Source: Eutypella sp. D-1 (Eukaryota > Ascomycota > Sordariomycetes > Xylariales > Diatrypaceae). Taken from it: a stretch of 64,000 nt of DNA. The stretch covers positions 372,001 through 436,000 of the forward strand of contig JAJTTP010000021.1 of the NCBI GenBank assembly GCA_023313575.1, given 5' to 3'. Numbering within the stretch: position 1 is the first letter of the stretch; each line of letters starts with the position of its first letter. Under the pieces are notes generated by a model, which saw nothing but the letters and a program-made list of their open reading frames with translations, had not been told where the DNA came from and did not search any database. Of this stretch, positions 57,290 to 64,000 are shown piece by piece. Both the position numbers and the translations under genes were made by a program.

Positions 57290-60200
57290 GCTAGTAGCCG
57301 CCCTCGGCTCAGAACCGAACATAGACTTCGAGAAACAGAACGAGGGCGACCTGCTCCTCACCGACGGCTCCTCATCGCCCTTGATCCTTGTCGACAAGAA
57401 GACTCGGCCAGCGTGCTGAGCCGCCGAAGACCTTGCCGTCGACTTCGCCCGCGTTACAGGTGTCAACGGCTCCACCATTCTCACTGACTACAAGTCGGCA
57501 CAAAGCTTCTCGGGTTCCATCATCGTCGGCTCGATTAATGGTTCCCGCATCATCCAGCACCTCATCGACACGAATAAGATTGACGTCTCAAAGATCGAGG
57601 AAAAGTGGGAAGCTTACACGACGAAGGTAGTTAAATCGCCGCTACCAGGGATTGACTCCGCCCTCGTGATCGCCGGGAGCGACCGCCGGGGCACCATCTA
57701 CGGCCTCTACGACATCTCGGAGCAGATCGGCGTCTCGCCTTACTACTACTGGGCAGACGTCCCACCAAAGAAACATGAAAAGATCTACGCCATCGATAAG
57801 ACCAAGGTCCAGCCATCGCCCTCGGTGAAATACCGCGGCATCTTCATCAACGACGAGGCGCCCGGCCTTACGAGCTACGCCAAAGCCAAGTTCGGTGAGA
57901 CAGAATGGGGATCTCCGTACGTACACGAGTTCTACGAGACAGTGTTCGAGCTGCTGCTGCGCCTGCGCGCTAACTACCTGTGGCCGGCCATGTGGGCAAG
58001 CATGTTCAACGTCGATGACCCGCTCAACCCCATCACCGTGGAGAAATACGGCATTGTCATGGGGACGAGTCATACAGAGCCGCTAGCGCGGGCTACTAAC
58101 GAGTGGCCGATATTTGGGGAAGGCGAGTGGGCATGGGACATAAACAACCAGTCTATCTACCCGTTCTTCGTATACGGCGCCGAACGTGCGCTCGACTTTG
58201 AGAATGTTATGACGATGGCCATGCGCGGCGAGCATGACACCGCTATCGGTCCCAGCCCTCAAATTGATCTCCTTGAAAATGTCGTGGCCTCCCAGCGCGA
58301 GATCCTGAATCGCGTCTATGGGGGGAAGGTTCCGCAGGTATGGTGTCTCTACAAAGAGGTCCAGGCATACTCCGAGCAGGGAATGGAGATTCCCGACGAC
58401 GTGATACTACTGTGGGCGGACGACAACTTCGGTAACATAAGACGCTTGCCAATACAGGATGAGTACGATAGGGTGGGCGGTGCTGGTGTGTACTACGTGA
58501 GTTTCCCATGGTAGAGTGTCTAATTGTATTTATGGTGGGACGTATATGACTAACTACCGTGCGAAGCATTTCGACTACGTTGGACACCCTATCAATTATA
58601 AATGGGTAGGTAGCATGATTGCAACTCCCCAAAATTATTAATTCGTGTCTCTGACAAGCGATACTTAGCATAATCAAGTTCAACTTCGTCGGACATGGCA
58701 GCAGATGACACTGGCATACCAGCGCCACGCTCGCGATATGTGGGTCGTGAACGTTGGCGACATCAAGCCTATGGTCAATACGCCGCTCCACTGAACAAAA
58801 TAATGCGCATAAGTTAACCTAGCACAGGAGATTCCGCTCAACCATTTCTTTGACATGGCCTACGACATCACGCAGTTTGAAGAGGAAAACACAAGCGAGT
58901 GGTTAGAGAAATGGGCGCAGCGCGAGTTCGGATTAAACGCGCAAGGGAAATGGCCGAGATCTACGACACCTACACACATCTAGCTAATAGGAGGAAGTAT
59001 GAGATCGTGCACGAGAGCACATATAGTATCATCAACTACGACGAAGCGGAGAGGGTACTTATGGACTGGGCAATACTTCGTGACAAGGCCTGTGCAGTGT
59101 ACGATGAGCTCCCCGAGGAGTCACGTGCGGCTTATTTCGAGCTTGTGCTGCACGGGATCGAGGCGGGCCATACCATCCACGACCTCTATATCAGCACCGC
59201 GAAGAACAGGCTTTACGGCAGTCAAGGCCGCACCAGTACCAATGCCCTTGCCCACCGGGTGTTGAAGATTTTCGACTACGATCGAAACCTTACTGAAGAG
59301 TACCATACCTTGCTCAATGGCAAATGGGACCACATGATGGACCAGACTCACATTGGATACCACTGGTGGTAAGTCTCCCCTGTATCAATCATATACCGGA
59401 AACTCCGTGAATCCTGATGGGATACACAGGCAGCAGCCAAAGCGTCAGGTCACACCGGCGCTGCAGTTCATCATGCCCCGCGAGCGCGCCATTTCTGGGG
59501 ACATGGCACTCATGGTAGAGGGCAGCAACGCCAGTGTCCCAGGGGACGACATGTACCACGCGAACAACGGGTGGTCGCTGAAGCTTCCGGAGATCGACCC
59601 GTACGGCCCAGAGTCGCGGTGGATCGAGATCTTCTCGGTGGGGACACAGGAATTCGACTACGAAATCACGGCTGACAAGCCATTCGTTAACATCTCGAAG
59701 CCGAGGGGCAACATCGCACCGACACCCGAGGGTGAGGTTAGCGACACACGTGTGTATTTCACCATCGACTGGGACGCCGTGCCCGAAGGCGAGGAGGATG
59801 AGATCACCTTCAATATAACGTCAAGTCGTGACTATGGTCTTGGAAATCAGTACAAAATTCCCGCCGTATACCTCAAGTACAAGAACCACCGCGTGCCTAA
59901 GGATTTCAAGGGCTTCGTTGAGAGTGACGGCCACTTGTCGTTCGAGGCGAGTCACTACACTGGAGTCGAGGGAGAGTCCGAGGACGGTCCGCATTACCGC
60001 ACCATTCACGGATACGGCAAGACGATGGCAGGTGTTGAGCTAGTTCCATTTCATATCGACTCACAAACAGTAGAATCGGCACCGGTGTTGTTGTATGACT
60101 TCTATAACTTCCGGTCGGAGGAGAAGGCAAACGTGACTGTGCGCCTGGGGCCCTCTATGAACACGATCCCGGGTCGCCCGTTGCAGTTCGCCGTAGCGAT

Positions 60201-60462
60201 CGATGATATTGACCCTGTTGTTCACCAGTACATCAAGGACAGCCCGGAGGGTGACCCACCTGCCGAAGGCTGGTACGAGGCTGCTGCGGACAACGGATGG
60301 GTCGTCACTACAACGATGAAGATCGATGCGGGCGCACACGCGCTCAAGTTATGGGCCCTGGAGCCTAATCTCATTTTTGAGAAGATCCTAGTGGACATGG
60401 GCGGTTTGCGCTACAGCTACCTAGGTCCGCCAGAGAGCAAGAGAGTCGGTAGTAGTTCATGA
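57290..60462 (+). pseudogene. GH115 xylan alpha-1,2-glucuronidase, disrupted
   Basis: The protein is recognisable as GH115: RRGTIYGLYDISEQIGVSPYYYWADVP, RANYLWPAMWASMF, GIVMGTSHTEPL and HFFDMAYD are family hallmarks, and a C-terminal beta domain runs to 60462. Three plausible introns lie near 58498-58582, 58606-58674 and 59370-59430, and a weaker one is needed near 58765-58829. Two lesions are visible. An in-frame TGA lies at 57417-57419 in the N-terminal domain, where gene-like sequence continues in the same frame on both sides. A frameshift near 58930-58945 moves the frame from WAQREFGL to REMAEIYDTYTHLA. No start codon fits: the signal-like LVAALGSEPNIDF is preceded by a stop. The enzyme would release glucuronic acid from xylan outside the cell. 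Sequencing error remains possible. Confidence 0.8.
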
Positions 60463-60850
60463 TGGCAAGAGGGCATAGACTATAGTGGCGAACACTACGG
60501 ATGAACATGCTGCTGTAGTGGCGTCATATAATATCAGCCAAGATTTTAATTAATATCCCTTGAATAATGACGGGAACCAGGTGTATCAACTATTGAGTGA
60601 ACAAATTGAAAATGCAAACGTGCAGAGGAAGTAGAATCGCACAGTACAGGCAATTTCGGGCTACTGTACGGAGCGGCTCCCATCGGCTATTTTCGCCGTA
60701 ATGGCGGAAACTCTCCGAATATCAATGATAACTGGAGCTTTGCGAGGAGAACTCACGCAGAGTATTTCCATCACATGTGAACAGAACAGATAATCACCAC
60801 AAATTGTCAAAGAAACAAAAAAGTCATCATCATCGTCGCGACATATAAAA
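60463..60850. other. Intergenic, promoter of the fumarylacetoacetase gene
   Basis: No gene is seen. The leader just before the start is AT-rich with TATAAAAATGG at the start codon. Confidence 0.4.
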
Positions 60851-62214
60851 ATGGCCTCAACCTGGGTTCCAGGCGTCACTCCGGAAAGTCCTTTCTCATT
60901 AGCGAATATCCCGTTCGGCATAATTAGCACTCCGGATGACGTAGCGCCCCACGCTGCCATCGCTATCGGGTCGCAGGCTTTAGACCTTAAGGTCCTATCC
61001 TCGCACCCAAAATTTCCCGAAATATTCCCCTCTCTTTCTGGCCATGAGGGCGTCTTCTCGCAGCCGACGCTTAATGACTTCGCTGCCCTCGGAAGGCCGA
61101 CGCACCGTGCCGTGCGGGGCGCAATTCGGGATCTTCTAGCTGCGGAGACGTCGCGGCCTGACGTACTACGGGACAATGAATCACTCAGATCCAGAGTCCT
61201 GGTACCCCGCGAGAAGGTCACGATGCATCTGCCCATGGCTATCGGCGACTACACGGATTTTTACGCGGGGCGTCACCACGCATACGCGGTGGGCTGCATG
61301 TTCCGCGGGCCCCAGGATGCGCTGCAGCCTAATTATACACATCTGCCGGTCGGCTACCACGGGCGAGCATCGAGCATCGTGATCTCGGGGACGCCCATCC
61401 GGCGGCCCAAGGGCCAGATCGTTCTTGATCCCGCTGCGCAGCCAAAGCAGCCCACGACAGCGCCGTGTCGCCGGCTTGATATGGAACTTGAACTCGGGTG
61501 TCTTATTGCGACGCCCAATGAAATGGGTGAGCCGGTTGAGATTAGTAAGGCCGAGGATCATATCTTCGGCTACGTTTTGCTCAATGACTGGAGTGCGCGG
61601 GATATCCAGACCTGGGAATACGTTCCCCTGGGACCTTTCAACAGCAAGAACTTCGCTTCTACAATCAGTCCCTGGGTCGTGTTGGCGGACGCCCTGGAAC
61701 CTTTCCGTACTAAGGGTATTGATAACGAAACGCCGCTCCAGGAATACCTCAAAGAAGATAGAGATGAAAGCGTATTTGACATCAAATTGGAGGTAGACCT
61801 TACTAGTAAGTTTTAAATCTTTTACCACTTATGGTCTTCGAAGTGTCTTCGACCCTATTCTGACATACTCCGACTTCAGCGCCGTCTAGTGACGTGACCA
61901 CAATTAGCACCACCAACGCCAAGCACTTAATGTGGTCGTTCCCACAGATGATTGCGCATCATACTGTCGGTGGTTGCCCAATGCGAACCGGCGACCTTCT
62001 GGGCTCAGGAACCATCAGCGGACCGGAACCAAGCCAGAGCGGAAGTCTGCTGGAGCTAAGCGAGGCAGGAAAGAAGGATGTTATGCTATACGGCATGGAT
62101 GTGCGGCGCTTCCTCAGGGACGGTGACGCGATTACAATTCGCGGCATTTGCGGGGAGCCGGAGCAGCGTGTCGGGTTCGGAGAGTGCCACGGTCGTATCT
62201 ATGCTCCGAAATAA
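60851..62214 (+). CDS. fahA: Fumarylacetoacetase (tyrosine catabolism)
   Basis: Exons 60851-61805 and 61880-62214, joined by a 74-bp GTAAGT...TTCAG intron, give 429 residues, close to the usual length. The enzyme hydrolyses 4-fumarylacetoacetate to fumarate and acetoacetate, the last step of phenylalanine/tyrosine breakdown in the cytosol. Active-site residues are visible: Asp136 and His143 in DYTDFYAGRHHAY, Glu212 and Glu214 in LDMELELG, and Asp246 in NDWSARDIQTWEYVPLGPF. The spacings 136-143, 212-214 and 214-246 fit the known metal and catalytic sites. The C-terminal exon supplies MIAHHTVGGCPMRTGDLLGSG. In many fungi this gene is clustered with homogentisate dioxygenase and maleylacetoacetate isomerase, but neither is here, so this may be a solitary or second copy. 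Confidence 0.95.
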
Positions 62215-62466
62215 ACGCGACTGAGTTGAATTCAATAAAGCGCCGTGCTGAAATAGTTGTCTTTGACGCAGATCAGCCCTCGCTATGATAACAATATTAT
62301 AGCGAGGTGATAGCAGTCAAGGTTACAGAGGTATATAGCTACTAGAAAACCGGCTAGGTAGAATTGGCGCTGACTTAATATTATAAGTGCAATGCAGACT
62401 CCGTCTTCATCATTATCCTCACCGATAATTTATACTGCTGCTGCTAGCTCGGCTTTACCATATAAA

Positions 62467-63105
62467 CTATAAAGTTTGCATCAATTTCTCATCTTCCGAG
62501 GATCCTCTTATAATAGCATTCTTCAGATGATTGGCGAATTCCTCCTCCATGAAGCCACTGACGCTAGGTTCATTGGTAGCCCTCAGTGTCAACAGTAGAT
62601 TGAGCACCTTCTGTATCTCATGTTCACCATCTGGTGCGATGAGGTCAGGATCCCTGGCCATAGTCCTCATCTTGGTCTTCTCGCACGGGTCGACGTCTAG
62701 TACGTCAACAGCCAGCAGGTCCTGGTCGGTTTTCTCGGCTGTCAGTACATGAACCTGCAAGTAATCGAAGACAGTCGACTGAAGCCTGCGCATAGCTTCG
62801 GAAACAACTGTTGTGAGTTCGTGAACGTCTTCCGGGCTCTGTGATGGCGGGTACGCGACCAAGAGCACGCCCGGTCGAAGATGTATAAACGCCGTCTGTG
62901 TGAGTAGCCCGAGGGGCCCACTAGGCGCTTGTGGTAGGACCTTGGTCCAGGTCTCGAACTGCCGGAAGTCCTCTGACCCAATATTGAGCTCTATAGCCAT
63001 CGTGCTGATGTTAAACGCGAACCTGTTTCGGCCGTAGAAGAGACTGTATGTGATATCCCTCAAATGCCTGCTAACGGCCGCGAGAGATAAGTGTGCCGAA
63101 CGCAA
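62467..63105 (-). CDS. Hypothetical protein, possibly 5'-truncated
   Basis: The minus-strand frame is open for 212 codons, but has no ATG before residue 36; the first in-frame Met is at 63000 (MAIELNIG). The upstream part, LAAVSRHLRDITYSLFYGRNRFAF, resembles the second half of fungal F-box/2EXR-like domains (CR..R.EA...FYG.N.F.F). This suggests that the missing N-terminus was a domain of that type, lost or carried on an exon I cannot find. A TATTAG acceptor-like word sits at about 63111. The remainder is acidic to mixed with no recognised motif. From Met 63000 the product would be 177 residues. Confidence 0.5.
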   Translation of the reverse strand: MRSAHLSLAAVSRHLRDITYSLFYGRNRFAFNISTMAIELNIGSEDFRQFETWTKVLPQAPSGPLGLLTQTAFIHLRPGVLLVAYPPSQSPEDVHELTTVVSEAMRRLQSTVFDYLQVHVLTAEKTDQDLLAVDVLDVDPCEKTKMRTMARDPDLIAPDGEHEIQKVLNLLLTLRATNEPSVSGFMEEEFANHLKNAIIRGSSEDEKLMQTL

Positions 63106-63283
63106 GCATACTAATAATCACGATTATGCAGCTTGACTGCAGGGGGGGAAGGGGGTCCAGTTTTGTATCAGTACAACCACATGCCGGTCGCATAAGCAAT
63201 ACTGATTGAATTGAAGAAATGTATCAGAAGACCTATTATAGGTCTGATCACCCCATCTGATTTGATCGCTTACATTAAGTGTC

Positions 63284-64000
63284 CTATGCTGATACAGACT
63301 CCCCTGAAGGAGGCGCGATCTCTTGGCCTGGAGCAAGGGGCGGACTCAGCAATGGTCTGCCTTCCTCGTCCCAATGCACCGGCTGGACGAAGGTTTGCCG
63401 ATAGGCATCACAACTTCCATCCTTGTTCCGATTTGCATGGAATACCATCCAATCCTCCGTGCCGTCTGGGCTCTTGAAGAAGCCGTTATGGCCAGGCCCG
63501 TACATGCCGTTCTCAACGCTAGTCGTCAGGAGCGGGTCCGGCAGCTTGACCCAGGATGAAGCCAGTAAAGGATCTGCCCCGTTCTTCAGTTGTAGCGCTC
63601 CCAGTGCATAATCGCCGGTATTGCAGCTGTTGGCTGAGTACACCATGAAGATTTCCCCATCGGGAGAGGTGATTCCCTCTGGGCCTTCCAGCACAGGGCT
63701 AGGTTTCGTTTCCCAGTCAAACTCAGGGAAAGCAATCATCGTGGCGGGTCCGACCTCGGACGGGGACTTCATCTCCGACACCCAGAGGGATGCACCATTA
63801 GGAGATTCGGGTCCGTCTACAGAAGAGAACTAAGAAAGGCTTTGTCAATAATTAGAAGTTTGACATTGGGGGGGGGGGGACCTACGAAGAAGTAATTCTT
63901 CCCTTCTATAATATAGATACTCTAAAGGAGGCAGTGTCAGTATGGACAATAAGAGACTTGGCAACCTTAGGGCTCTTACCCCATCCAACATGCCGCCGTC
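63284..64000 (-). CDS. GH43-family glycoside hydrolase, C-terminal part
   Basis: Partial gene; the 5' part lies beyond the window. Exons visible on the minus strand are 64000-63980, 63921-63886 and 63829-63284, with GTAAGA and GTAGGT donors. They encode DGGMLDG, SIYIIEGKNYFF, then VSEMKSPSEVG, EGPEGITSPDGEIFMVYSAN, YGPGHNGFFKSPDGTEDWMVFHAN and a short C-terminus. These match the five-bladed propeller of GH43 arabinofuranosidases/xylosidases; the EGPE glutamate and the GHN motif are the conserved active-site features. The likely role is removal of arabinose or xylose from hemicellulose. The intron at 63830-63885 contains a run of 12 G. Signal peptide and the catalytic base cannot be checked here. 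Confidence 0.85.

Noticed and set aside
1..64000. CRISPR arrays, rRNA genes, complete transposons
   Set aside because: None found: no regularly spaced direct repeats, no rRNA-like stretches, no transposase or reverse-transcriptase motifs. This is also not expected for CRISPR in a fungal nuclear genome.

Overview
The window looks like nuclear DNA of a filamentous ascomycete (Pezizomycotina, probably Sordariomycetes; the class is an inference). The genes carry short 50-90 bp spliceosomal introns with GTAAGT-like donors and CTAAC/CTGAC branch sites. The families are typical of such fungi: a HET-domain protein, a 2EXR protein, an AA9 polysaccharide monooxygenase with a fungal CBM1, a Zn2Cys6 regulator and DUF3659/DUF6987 proteins. 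Genes are monocistronic and separated by long AT-moderate spacers. Gene structures below were read by eye from splice signals and reading frame; no alignment or RNA evidence was available.

Left part (0-25 kb): the 3' tip of a gene; an eight-segment membrane protein of unknown role (501-2749 +); a secreted dipeptidyl-peptidase IV (3282-5633 -); a small secreted cyanovirin-N-like protein (6701-7312 -); a von Willebrand factor A protein (8080-9057 -); a gene-poor stretch with a decayed coding region; the AA9-CBM1 enzyme (12642-13943 +); a HET protein with a GC-AG intron (14821-17048 +); a four-exon uncharacterised protein (17329-18210 -); a tentative small gene near 20.5 kb; a 2EXR protein; and an alpha/beta-hydrolase (23022-24985 -).

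Middle part (25-50 kb): this is the most unusual region. A 1,381-residue LEA-like protein with about ten DUF3659 repeats and a C-terminal DUF6987 module is followed by a second, shorter DUF3659 protein. Next come two divergently oriented Arg/Gln-rich proteins that share a near-identical C-terminal tail, with a small uncharacterised protein between them. Then four small single-pass membrane proteins lie in a row on the + strand. A perfect 104-bp tandem duplication lies just behind the first of these.

Right part (50-64 kb): a Zn2Cys6 transcription factor, a 4.5-kb spacer, a damaged GH115 xylan alpha-glucuronidase (stop codon plus frameshift), fumarylacetoacetase (tyrosine catabolism), an apparently 5'-truncated hypothetical gene, and the 3' part of a GH43 enzyme that runs off the window end.

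Together, AA9, GH115, GH43 and the secreted peptidase suggest a plant-biomass-degrading or plant-associated lifestyle (inference). The DUF3659 and C-terminal-tail cluster is the best candidate for an undescribed system.
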